DNA from: Pagrus major
Lineage: Eukaryota > Chordata > Actinopteri > Spariformes > Sparidae
Assembly: GCF_040436345.1 (NCBI RefSeq)
Contig: NC_133234.1
Location: 15,397,446 to 15,461,445 of the forward strand
Reading direction: 5' to 3'
Length of the DNA stretch: 64,000 nt
A program made the translations under genes and the position numbers. Positions 14,242-25,300 of the stretch are shown here, in pieces. Positions within the stretch are counted from its first letter, which is position 1. Every line of letters starts with the position of its first letter. The notes below the pieces were generated by a model. That model saw nothing but the letters and a program-made list of their open reading frames with translations, searched no databases and had not been told where the DNA came from.

Positions 14242-14634
14242 CTCACAGCAGTTGCAGGCCAGGCGTGTGAACAAAGCTTCCCCCTGTGATTTCATTAAAT
14301 CCAGACTTGACAAAAGACCTGAGTGAATGGAGAGCACACATTTAGGATGAGCTTTCTCTCACTTCACCACACTGCATGGCACAATAACAATCCAGATGAT
14401 CAGGTGCTGGGCTACTCACAGTGAGACGACGTCCGATGGGAACGTGTGAGGCACGGATCGGACATTCTCACACAGGGCATTATCTTTGGTGCAGGTGCAC
14501 CCGACGGGGCATCTGGGCTGCCTCACTCTCCGTCCGTCCGCCAGAACCAAGCTGACAGCGGCGACCCAAACCAGGAGCGTCCATCCCTTCCACCCTCTCC
14601 ATCCTCCACTCACTGCTCTGCCCGGGTATCCCAT
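3973..14634 (-). CDS. lgi1: lgi1, leucine-rich glioma-inactivated protein 1, 10 coding exons, 551 aa
   Basis: Coding exons, high to low: 14634-14420, 14318-14247, 12213-12142, 11524-11453, 8705-8634, 7120-6951, 6782-6618, 6447-6227, 5856-5610, 4322-3973. They sum to 1656 bp, 552 codons with stop, in phase with GT/AG ends. The product is a secreted neuronal protein; mammalian LGI1 bridges ADAM22 and ADAM23 at synapses and is mutated in a human lateral temporal epilepsy. Visible parts: signal peptide about 1-33; Cys-rich LRR cap with [14 protein letters not shown] (42-55); LRRs encoded by exons 2-5, each exactly 72 bp; a C-terminal LRR cap with [11 protein letters not shown] and an NAT glycosylation site in exon 6; then the EPTP beta-propeller to the end. 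An in-frame TAG seven codons upstream supports the start. Human LGI1 has 557 residues; a six-residue gap after DVEYLEI explains the difference. Oddity: the propeller exon, single in human, is split in three. Which teleost copy (a or b) is undecided. Confidence 0.95.
5925..5955. repeat. GT/GC dinucleotide microsatellite in lgi1 intron 8
   Basis: About 30 bp of alternating purine-pyrimidine, GT repeats passing into GCGCGCGTGCGC. It lies inside the 370 bp intron 5857-6226, one of the two introns that split the propeller exon. This composition can adopt Z-DNA; no function is claimed. Confidence 0.8.
7174..7215 (+). mobile_element. end fragment of a TTCACCCAAAAATGAAAA-type element
   Basis: TTAAAGGAACAGTTCACCC followed by AAAAATGAAAATTCAG matches the terminus of the foldback element at 61711-62252. 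Only one end is recognisable, in lgi1 intron 5. The rest of that intron (7216-8633) carries pyrimidine-rich low-complexity sequence, then the fragments and TCAA repeat listed separately. Confidence 0.5.
7938..8445 (+). mobile_element. degenerate fragments of two DNA-transposon-like families
   Basis: Near 7945, AGAGCTGCAATGATTCATT resembles the end of the AGGGCTGCAAC family also seen at 21240-21545 and 42015-42112. From about 8050, AAAGCTGCAATATGTAGTTG, then GGTGCTCCAAGCTCC and CTAGCTAACTAGCTAA near 8380-8415, resemble the family at 39597-40300. Between them a stem-like pair (GTCAAATACTGATGCTTTGG and AAAGCGTCAGTATTTGATG) matches motifs near 13450 and 24190-24250. The boundaries are approximate. 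Confidence 0.45.
8483..8561. repeat. TCAA/TCAC tetranucleotide microsatellite
   Basis: An array of TCAA with an internal TCAC block (about 8520-8540), about 78 bp long, in lgi1 intron 5 some 75 bp from the exon at 8634-8705. It is likely length-variable. Confidence 0.9.
8706..11452. other. lgi1 intron 4, gene-less stretch
   Basis: Mostly unremarkable AT-rich intron. About 9840-9960 resembles a piece of the widespread 'ATGCTAAGCTAGGCTAACTG' element also present near 26755. The clear TIR element 9980-10452 is listed separately. Frames here have no homology signal and are ignored. Confidence 0.6.
9980..10452. mobile_element. non-autonomous DNA transposon with ~35 bp terminal inverted repeats
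   Basis: The left end TTAAAGGGTAACTCCACCAA, running on to CACATTAAAGTG, is mirrored by the right end from 10416: CACTTTAATGTGTAAAATCA then GGAGTTACCCTTTAA. The ends pair almost perfectly over about 35 bp, and the element is 473 bp long with no coding frame. A related left end occurs at 35047. Both termini sit on TTAA, compatible with a piggyBac-like target preference, but the superfamily is inferred. Confidence 0.8.
12214..14246. other. lgi1 intron 2, gene-less stretch
   Basis: No gene seen. A 126-codon plus-strand frame at 13155-13535 includes the repeat-derived motif CCAACCCAAAGCGTCAG and is not credible. A CA/CT-rich low-complexity tract lies at 13943-13972. The GATA array next to exon 2 is listed separately. 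Confidence 0.5.
14161..14240. repeat. GATA tetranucleotide microsatellite touching the lgi1 exon 2 donor
   Basis: About 19 uninterrupted GATA/AGAT units fill the stretch. On the lgi1 (minus) strand the exon 2 donor GTGAGT occupies 14246-14241 and the TATC repeat starts at the next base, so intron position +7 onward is microsatellite. Confidence 0.95.
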
Positions 14635-15400
14635 TCCTTCTGTCCCGGTCGAGTACTATCACTCCAGCACATGCAACTTCTCGGCAAAAAAAAAAAAAAA
14701 AAAAAAAATCCTCCACAGCTGATTCTTTTCAAGAAAATCTCTCTCTCTCTGTCTGTCTCTCTTCCCTCGTTTGTTTTAATGATAGGGGCTGGTGGTGCTG
14801 CTGCGCTCGGATGCAGGCTGGTGTCTATGCGTCCTGCGTCTCAATGGGAAGGCACCAGTCCAGCGGATTCGTTCTGCAGGGCGCAGGATTACAAATGCGG
14901 GACAGACAGGACATGAGAACAGAGAGCAGATTTTTTTTTTTTTTTTTTTGTCATGAAAAGCAATTATCTCAACCTCCCCCGAATACAACACGCTGGTTAC
15001 AAGGCTGTTTTTTTCTGCTTACAAATAAGTTGCTCTTGCCATGAAAGGGACGCAATGAAAGCGTAAATTCCCGTGAGAGAGAAGGAGAAAAGGAAGAAAG
15101 AGAAAGAGAGGAGAATGAGGAGGAAGAGGAGGGGGAGGAGGAGGGGGGAGAGGCCCCTAAGGTGCGCTTTTTTTTATCAGCAGTGCCAGCTATTATTTAT
15201 GCGCGCCTCAGAGCCGCGCATGGTTAATGGGAAGCGGCTATTCATGAGGCTCTGTGCAAATGCACCTGCCTCTCCCACTCATTCAGAGGCTCCTCTGCCC
15301 CGCTTTGGCACAATGATGACATTAACTGTGGGAAGAAGATGAGTTTATACCGCCTGGTTAAAAATAAACATGGAATATTAATAGTGGCATAAGAAATGGT
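14635..15400 (-). promoter_or_regulatory. lgi1: lgi1 5' UTR and proximal upstream region
   Basis: Upstream of the lgi1 start there is an A21 run at 14687-14707, a CT-rich tract, a T19 run near 14931-14949 and a purine-rich tract at 15073-15155. CpG-bearing sequence at 15190-15310 contains GCGCGCC and CCGCGC and the near-palindrome GTGCAAATGCAC (15255-15266). No TATA box or initiator is convincing, so the transcription start is not assigned. Frames such as 14446-14916 and 15073-15342 are low-complexity artefacts. Confidence 0.35.
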
Positions 15401-16224
15401 TGGAAAGTGTGACCTCCAGTAGATTTAATTAGTATTAATCAAGGTATTCTTCTTCTTTTCCCCCCCAGAAAATGACCTAATTATCAGGCTGTTGGTTACA
15501 TATATCATTGAATAACATAAGGGACTGGATTTGATAAATATTTCTGCTTTTGCTAAGACAGCAAAGGGTGAATTTCATTATAGCATCTGACTCTCACTTC
15601 CTCTCTGTCCTCATTCCCACATTGAGTCCTTTGTTGAGTTCAGTGGATCGTGGAAAAGTCAGGAAACACCGAACTTCTGTTCCCAGACTGTGGCGAACTT
15701 TCACCCCTGCTACCCAGAATAACCTAGGGACTCAATTATAGCCTCCAGACTCATTCAAATAGCATACTAGCCTCTTTATTTTTCATCTACAGATCAAACA
15801 TGCATCCTCTCTGTGATCCCCTTCCCCGGAAATGAGCGTCATAATCACGGAATTGCCAATTAATCAGTGTAATTTGGGACATTTGTTCCGAAATGGAAGT
15901 CAGTGTCTGATTGGACACTTTCTTTCTTTTAAAATATTATCATTTTTTGTTTTTACTGATTGGTTAAATTCATTTCTGTATCAAACATGAAGAAAGCACA
16001 AATAGTCTGCAATGAACGCAAACCACTCAACTGGCCATCAAAGGCACTTCCTCCGGTAACCATAGAGACCAAAAGCATTCGATTATTACATCAACAACAC
16101 GACATTTTATTGCAAAATCACCTCGACGACCTCTGCAGCTCATTAATATTTATGTTAAACGATACGAAGTCCTGCTATTTTCATCTTCTCTCAGCAGATT
16201 CCCTCAGAATTATTCATGGGCGTT

Positions 16225-16343
16225 AGACTCAACGTCATCACACCGAGTCCGAGTTGTGCTCTGCCCGCGTCATCACCCGGCGACGTTCTGTTCATTTTGT
16301 AAACATTTGCCAGCAGTTGCTGGAGACCAAAGTGGGGAAACTC
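16225..16343 (+). promoter_or_regulatory. fra10ac1: fra10ac1 proximal promoter and 5' UTR
   Basis: A CpG-bearing, TATA-less stretch directly upstream of the first fra10ac1 codon carries two CREB/ATF-like half sites, AACGTCATCA (16231-16240) and GCGTCATCACC (16268-16278). This is typical of a housekeeping promoter. The human gene carries the folate-sensitive FRA10A CGG repeat near its 5' end; no CGG array is present here. The reading frame stays open upstream without another ATG, so the first ATG at 16344 is taken as the start. Confidence 0.4.
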
Positions 16344-19300
16344 ATGGATAATCTCGTGAAGGTATGTCTTTTAAAGTCGACAATGTATTTTTTTATGCAA
16401 ACAAGTTTAGAAGAATGTTTATCGTTCCATCTGTTCGTTACTAGCCAGTTAGCTAGCATGAAGCCTCTGTCTGTAAGTTCATTTCGACGATAGTGAAGTT
16501 ACAGTAACACTTAAAGCAACAAAGAAACATTGTACTACGCTTTAGCTCAAGGACAAAACACAAAATGGCACCATACAGATGCTCTGTTTTGTTGTTTCTA
16601 AAAAGGTCGATAAGACAAGGGATTTGCTTTCTGGTTTTCCAGCTTCATGCCGTAAGTGTGCTTTTTAGCGTAGATATCGCACTTGTCACAGCTTTCTTTA
16701 GAGAAACATGCAGCAGATGTCACTTCATGTATCTTCCAGTATTTTATTTCTATTGTTTACATTGTACAGAAGCACCTCTAGACATTGAATGTTGTTGTGT
16801 AGGTGATTTATATACATTCACCCACTTTTTTTGTATAATAGTTCTATGTTTATATTTACATTCCTTGTTTTAGCTGTCTGTGTATTTCTATCTTCCCTGT
16901 AAACTGTTCTTGCAATTGTGTGAAGGTACAATGACAGCACCTTAAGACTGGAGTCACCCCTTGCCTGTATCTTCATATACATATACTTTGCACGCTGTCA
17001 TAGTTGGCCAATAAAGCTGAATCTGAATCAGATTAATGTATGGCTAATCATAAATTAACATGAAGAAAAAATTGTAAGACTGCTGTGTAAACTGTCACAG
17101 GCTACTCTGCATGCTTCTGAATGAGCTTTGCTTGGTTGAGTAAAGATCATACTGCAAGCAGCTGTGTTTTAAGCATGTGCGTCATGTGTGATTGTAAGTG
17201 ATTCCCTCCTGTGTTTCCTCAGGTGCACGGAAGTGGCGGCTATGACTCCGACTTCAGTGATGATGAGCAGGGAGAGTCCTCAGAGAGAGGCCTTAAAAGG
17301 TAATGTTAAAGACTGTAGAACTAAATAGACTCAATAATATATTTACCATTTTATTCAAATTTTGCTCACATGAACTCACGGGGTTTTGTATCTGTGCTCA
17401 GCAAATGCTAAAATGGATTAAACTGTTTATTATTATTGATATTATCTAGAAAGAATCATTAAGCTATACAGTCTCATTCACTAATGCAAGTTTTCTGTGT
17501 TTATTTGCACCTTTGTCAGGAAACGTGAGGAGGAGATCTTACAGAAACCATTCCAGAAAGGTCGGCACTCGAAGGTGGCTCACCGGAGTTCACACTCTAA
17601 TGAAGTGGACAGGTGCTGTACAATTGAAGTGAAATATACACGTCAATTAGTTTTACATTGAGCATTATCTACAATCATGGCAGAGCTTCCTGCTCACTTC
17701 TGACAGGTATTTTGACAGCTCATCTCAAAATAAATGTCATGCCTCTTCAGACAAATGCATATTACCTGTTCACTTTTATGTCAGTTCTGTTAATATATGC
17801 TAATCGCCGATAGTAAAATGAAGTCATTTAATCAAACTGAAATTTTATTTGCAAGTCGTGTGCCTCTGATGTACGACGCAATTAGAATTTGAGAAATGGA
17901 AATTTAATTTTCATGTTTGAAAACTTATCATTACTGCCAAAATTAAATGAATTTCCCTCATTGTCCTTCCATTACCATCCAGAGAAGATGTGTGTTTTTA
18001 TTAATTTATGCTTCTAATAAAACCAGATGGGACCATAATTCCATTTAGTTATAATAGTTTCCTGTCATCGTTCTCACTTTTGATCAGTGTTTAAAAAGAA
18101 AAATAGGAAGACATACTCAAAAATTAAAAGGCTCATTTTATATATTTATTTATCTTTTTTTTGTGTGTGAAACTGTATATTTTTTATTTTATACTAATCT
18201 TTTAATGTTCTCCTGCTGTTTGTTTTTCAGGGAGGAGGCCAGGAACAGAAGAGCCCACCTGATATCAATGAATGCTGTATCCTTTATTAATTTTCCTTTC
18301 ACATTTTTTTCCCTCATGATTTCAGTGTGAAATGATAAAACAGGTTGTTAAATTAAGCCCTTGAAAAATAATCTAACAGTCCCACATAACATGTTCATCT
18401 CATTTTAGTCTAAGTCTTTAGTTGCTTTCATTCAAACAAATTTCTGTTGTTTTGGCAGCTCACAGTGTGCAAAAGTTAACATTTAAAGAGAGACTGACCT
18501 TAAGCAGATGTTCCCAGTTTGAGCGACATAAGAAGTTCGTCGGTGACTACATACTTTATTATGGAGGACAGATGGCCGACTTCCATCGCTCTGCGTAAGT
18601 AGCGTGTCTCACAGTCGAACTTAACAGTCACTCATCTGCTGTCACTCTAGGCTAAAACTAACAACAATATGTTAACCATTACAGAGCTTTGGTTGTAAAT
18701 TTTATTCATCCAACAATATTTTTAATTACAAATGTAGTTATTTTGTCCTCATCTGTGTATTTAATGCTTTCTTTCCCTCAGAACCAAGGACAAAACAGAT
18801 CAGGACGTGCTGCGTGAGAATCATCGCTTCCTCTGGAGGGATGAGGACGAGGAAGACATGACATGGTGATTGCCATAGTTAACTATTCATGCAGGCGGCT
18901 TTAATATTCAGTGTGGTCTTGATTATTGCTCTGTTCTCTTCTGAAAGAAAGATGTTTGGCTTTAGAGGAATTATAAGGATGTTGCAGCTCTGAATCCACA
19001 AGTAGCATGTGCCTGGTGATGAAAATCAGTGTCAGATGAGTTTGTGTTGTTTTTTTTACGTGACTTTTCTTCTGTTCCAGGGAAAAAGAACTTGCCAAGA
19101 AGTATTACGACAAGCTGTTTAAAGAGTACTGCATAGCTGACCTGAGCAGATACAAGGAAAACAAGGTGGGTTGAACGGACGACATGATTCAAACAGAAAT
19201 ACAGCCGTAGTAGGCGTTGAGTAAATGTCAAGCAATGTGACAGCACATACAGTTCCAGGTGACTCATGTGACCTGATGATTAGAATCTATTTTTAACAGT

Positions 19301-22300
19301 TTGAAGTTGACACACCAGAATGCTAAAATCAGAAGCCAGTTTAAGACAAGAAACTAAAGGATGGTGTGTATCTGTGCTGTGTTTTTATGACATATGTTAT
19401 TCAGTTCATTAAGAGGTGAATACATAAGTTCTCATATATCAATGTACAGGAAGAAAATAACGTATATACATCTCAGCCATCCCAAACTCCAGTGCCAGGA
19501 CTTGGCAAAGTGATCCATATTTGCTCTGTGCTCAAAAAAAAAAAAAAACACTAATTGTCCCAGTGGTGGTGCCACGAGTAAAGGTTAATATATCATAAGT
19601 CAGACACTAATCTCCAACACCACCGGTCCATTAAAGATAAATGTTAGGAGTGTGATGGGTTTTGGCACTGTGCTCTGTCTCTAGTGGACACTGTGCCCGT
19701 TCTGGTTTGAGGCCAAGCTTTAAAACTGACAATATGTTCAACCCAAGGGCAGTGTGCTTGTGGCTCCATTGCTGAACTGTTAGGTCTTGATGATGCTCAA
19801 ATATAATTCATGTGATATTTCAGACCATTGAGTTGCCAAATCTCTTGACAGATGACATGCTTATATAATATATAACACCCCATTTGGCTGTAGTTAACAT
19901 TGTCATAAGTTCAAATCAAGTTCTGACACTGTCAGACTGGTTGCAAAACTTGCCTCATAAATCCAGATTTCCTTGCAAATTAGTCATATTTGTCAATGAT
20001 TGCAAATGTAGGCGTGAGTTGCATCATTCGCACAAGTTTAGTCAAATTTTGATCAGCTGTGTGTTGGGTAAATGAGGTGTGAATGTGTGCAGATGAATCC
20101 ACGGACAGAGAGTGTGCTACGAGATCTATGTATGTTGGCGCTGACAAAAATACTAATGACTGCGGCATCTCTTATTCTTAACTACTGCAGAGGCTGCAGA
20201 CACACACCCCGAATCACATTTACAGGGAGCAAAACATCCATTCAAAATAAAACATGACATAAATATTTATAGACAATATTGACACGAAGCCTGTCCAGCC
20301 TGTTAAATGTTAGATTAGTTAGGCTTCTGCACACCCTGACATACTGAATACTTCCACTGAAACAAATGCTGATCAAAAACAGGGCAAATACTGAGTTATG
20401 GTAGGAACCCGTTTATTAAGCTTATAAATCTTACTTCAGGATTAGGTTAATTAAAGGTGATTTATGTTGTGTGTCTGACTGCTTCATTCTAAGTGATTTT
20501 GATGATTTGCATTTGTCTTTTATAAATTCTGTGCCCAACAGTTTGGATTTCGTTGGCGGACTGAGAATGAAGTTGTCTCTGGCAAAGGTAGGGCAAGGCC
20601 TAACATTACCCTAACTTCGTGTTTATACATGTTTTTTAAAGCAGCATTGTGTAGAAATTGGCATTTTGTGCGCTTTGGCACCTGGCCACGGTTTGAGCGT
20701 TGTAAAGACGCATACCAGGTCTTTAACAATTTGTCAGACGTAATGTAGGTGCTAACTACAAACAAAACTCATTACGTCATAACAATGTTATGTGTTGAAA
20801 ACTTGTATGTTGAAGTAAACATGTATGTAACGCTGTGATCCTACCCTCTCACTGAAGTTACACAGTGCAGAAACGAGTGATAGGAGGGCAGCGTGGCTGA
20901 GACAGAGACACCATTCACCCTATTACAAGACACTGAACCATCAAAATGATATTGAAGCTGTTAGTTTAAGGTCAAAACATACACAGTAAACAGTGTTGCT
21001 TTAAAATAATTTTGTTTATACTGCTTTATCAAAATGCAGCAAAATATTTACGTTCTACTGGGATCTTAATCACAGAAACATCCTTCTTAACTAAAGAGTC
21101 ACCTTGACTTAATTGAGCGGCGTGTCCCACATCCCTGCCACTAATTTTAAGAAGGTTTTGTAATTTGTTATTGTAGTGTGATCACACTGGAAAAGGGAAG
21201 AAGCTCAGTATAGTATAGCCTGCAAGTAATGATCATATTTATTTTTTATATGGTTTAATGATTACTCAGTGAATTATTTAGTCTATAAAGTCTTTATTCT
21301 CATCACAGTTTCCCAGAGGGAAAGTGACATCTTCAAATTGTTTGTTTGTATTAACCAACAGCCCAAAACAACAAAGACTTTCATTAAAGAAGCTGGAACC
21401 AGCAAATATTTTTGACATTTTTGCTTGAAAATGACTAAAAAACATTAACTGATGATCAAAATAGTAAAATCATTTCCTATAGATCGATTTGTTTTGTTAA
21501 AAAAACAAACCACTGGACTAATCAATGAATCAATTAATCGCTGCGGCTCTGTTGCATAATAGATACGGCGATTTTTCGAGTGTGCTATCGTTGGACACTG
21601 TTCTCCCACAATACAAAGATAATGGAAGAGCTGCTCACAGCTGGGATAACATAAAAATGAATTATGGATGGTGGTGAAATGACTCCAGAAAACATACTGG
21701 AAAACAAAAATAGATAATCAATTCCAAGAAAGATAATTTGCTTTGTCTGGTGAACTTTACAGTGAAAGTTGCACTTAGTAGAAAGTACTTAAACTTGTCT
21801 GTTTTTTTTTTTATACTAACTGCTAAATCAGTATACTATGACATGATGATGATTGGTGAGGATGTGGGACACAGCTCAGGTGTCTCCAGCTAAAGTGCCC
21901 AAAAAACAGTTCACAAACTTCTCCACTTGATGGCGACAGAGACAGTAGACAACACACTGTGGCTACTCCCTAACACAAGTCACTCCACATGTAAGGCTAT
22001 TATTCAAATAAGCTTTAACTTTGCTTTGATGTATTTGCACTTTAGTGTGGCTTCAAAAACCTTTCAAGCAAGTTTCCTTTTTTGTTTCTTGTTTACTTGT
22101 GGCCCCCAAGCTTGTGAGTCAATTTGCACCATTCAGTTATCGACCCAGACGATTGATCTGTTGATTCCCCGTACCTAACATTTGTCTCACACCCAAAGAA
22201 TAACCTCATTCTACCTCTCAAACCTCTGACAGTTTGGCAGTGCTTTGATGATTACCGTCTTTTAATTGTTTTGGATTAGTACAACACCTCCGCGCAGTCT

Positions 22301-25300
22301 GCCGCTCCTTCATGTGACTCACATTTATAGGTTTACCTGGAAGGACCATATCAGCAACTTGGCGAGGGCGCCTCGACAAGTCATTGATATGATTTCAGCC
22401 ACACATGCTCACACAAACACTTATGTTTACATCGATGCGGCCTCGCAAACACACACACAAACGCAGTATGTCTGAGAGAGCTGACTAAGCCAATATATTG
22501 TTCCAGATTAAGAACGTGTAATCCTGGTCTCTGACAGTTCACCCCCTGCGGGGATTCTTGACAGGAAGTGGGATTAGATCAGGTCGGAGACACTTCGCTT
22601 CAACTGTCTGTGATTTGTGTACATAAAGATTGCCAGAGAAATACTTCTTAAGCACTATTTAGAGCATGGGACCTTAAACTCGTCAGTGAAATCAATACTA
22701 ATCTCATCCTGTAAGGTGAACCCGACGTCCTCGTTCAGAGGTGAAGAAAACATTTCAAAGTGTTTGTGTTGGAAGTTAAAGGTGGAAGAAGTGTTACTCA
22801 TGGGCTCAATATGAGTTTGATTTGATTTAAAGGTCGAGTGTCATTCAAACACTGGCACTTGAATGCAAAATCCAAGAAAACTTGGTTTATCATTCAGTTA
22901 GTGGATTGAATGTTGTTCGGCTCAGGTGTCGTCATTGTCAGACCACCAGACTCGACTTCTGCTCATAAACAAATTAGAAAAGAGTGAACTTTCCCCCAAT
23001 TAAAACAGATCCTACTTCTCCCTATAAGGGGAGCTGCACCTCTGTCCAACCATGGACACCTTTTTGGAAAACTGTTGTCTTATCACCTCCTGCTATCTAT
23101 GCACTTCAGGTCATGTTGATATTTGGTAATGCTGCTGACTACTCTTCAACCAGTCAGGTAGATTACGCAGAGCGCTGACCTTTCTTTTCGTGGCCACAGT
23201 GCGATATGTGATGAAGGAATGTCCAGCACTGAAAGGTTTACATCTCTCTTCCTTTTAAGTGTTGACCTATTTTTGCTTTTTTTAAAAGATGAATGAGAAG
23301 GAAAAGATTATGGCCTCGAATCAAGTACATGAGAGCAGGATCGCATGTTATCCTCCCCCAGGAGTCTTGACTTTCCCTTTGATTGATTGGATGAATTCTT
23401 GATGTTATAATCCACATTTATACCTCTAAAAGATGACATGAAAATAAGTCTTTGAGCTGTAAAGAACCTGTAAACAGATCTTAAAGGTGGAGGTTTTGCG
23501 TCAACCTCATAAAACATTTGCAAAGCTGATTTTTCTGGATATTTCGAGTCTCTCATCATTGCTGTATCCGTTTTGCTAGCTTAAAGTTCCGCTTCCTGAC
23601 TGTCATTGAATGCTTCTTTGTGTGTTACTTCCACGAGTGTCCTTGTGTGCCCATATGTGATACAAACATAGTTGGTTGAGTGCGTGCTTCATGTTCAGAA
23701 GCTGTGTCCTTGCTGCAGGGTTCCAATCCGGCCTGTGGCCTTTGACGCATGTCATCCTCCCTCTCTCTCATCCCATTTCCTGTCTGCCTTCAGCTGTTCA
23801 ATCAAAAATAAAGCCACTACTCTATAGCACTCCTAGTGGTGAAAACTCCAAATGGTACCTTTAAGGGCCCAGACGCACCAAACTGACATCAAAGAACTAG
23901 CAGAGACAAAGGCCAATTGTTGTGTTGCCTCACCTAGCCTGTGCGTTGGAGGCTCAAGGGGCTTGACCTTTCTTTTTCTGTTTCTCTTTTTGTGCACTGA
24001 TGCCCTTAGCTGAACAGCCAATCAGAGTGATTTCTCTCACCGACTGACTTCGCTGGTGATCGAACATGCCGAATTGGCCACCAGCAAGCCGCCAACAAGG
24101 GCCGACTATTGCAGTCGGACCAGGGACGCTCAAAGGTAGGAAGACGATTCTGGAGAAAGATAGTGCATTGTTGAGTCTCACCCCCAGGTCGTCAAATACC
24201 AACACTTTGTGTCGGTATTCAACCCAAAATTCTAACCCAAAGCGTCAGTATTTGGCGAACTGGGAATGAGACTCAACCATCAACTATCTGTATCCACACT
24301 TGCCTTCCTTACCTTTAACGCTGACCCTGACATTGTGTCATGTCACGAAAGCTCATGTAATTTCTTTCTTGTGCTCTGCTCATCAGCACATAAGACTGTT
24401 ATGTAGGTATTTTCTCAGATCTCATCTTTGTTTCCAATAAAAATATGAGGCAATGTTTTTGTAAGAACAGAAATACCTCATTGAGTGAGAACACCGGATA
24501 TCAAAACGTGTCCTGACAGTCTTTAACACTGGAGCAGCAGATACACAAGTTTGGTGCAGGGCCTGCGGGTGCCTCAGTCCAAGTCATGCTTTTCTGTGGG
24601 TTTCCCTTCTGGTTTAAATTGAGCTTTAGTCTTGCTGTCAAGAGGAGGCCAAAGGCCAGAGGTAGTTGAGGCCAGACTTATTTTTCGTGGGCCCCCTGTC
24701 AAAGTAAATGGAGTTTGGTCTCGGCTTACGTAACTTTCCTGTCTTTAAAAAATAGTTTGAGCATGTTCGCTTCCACGCTCTTACTTAAAGTGCAGAAATC
24801 AGGTCTGACCCACCTTTGCCACTGTTGGCTAGACTGTGAGACCACTTTTAGTCTCAAACTGTGACAATACACTTTTTGTAAGTTATTGACTTCATGACCA
24901 TAGATTTTAGTTTCACCCGAACCCTAACTTTCAACGTGCTCTTGTCTGAGTTTTCTGTTATTTGTCTGGTTTGGTCCAAAGTCTGTTCCATCTGCAGAAA
25001 TATATTGCACGTTCATATTGAGCATTTATTTTGCTAACAAATGCTTGCGTTTGAATATTGTCACATCCTGTGACACCCGAACTACTTACTATCCCTTAAT
25101 CTTCTGTTAAGAAAGATGAAATAGATATCACCATTTAAAGGTCAAATCCTCTCTTTTGCTTTAGCCTGGCCTGGGTCCCAACGCAGGCAAGATTTGTTCT
25201 TTGTAAGGATATCCTGCTGTTCTGTTGTGCCAGACAAAATAAATCAGCCTCTGAGCAGTAACTGAGTGTATTCTAAGTGTAAGAAGTGATAGCTTATTAG

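Noticed and set aside
14446-15342. Several frames (156, 78, 89 codons) with poly-Lys or poly-Phe runs
   Set aside because: They are produced by the poly-A, poly-T and purine-rich tracts upstream of lgi1 and by the complement of exon 1.
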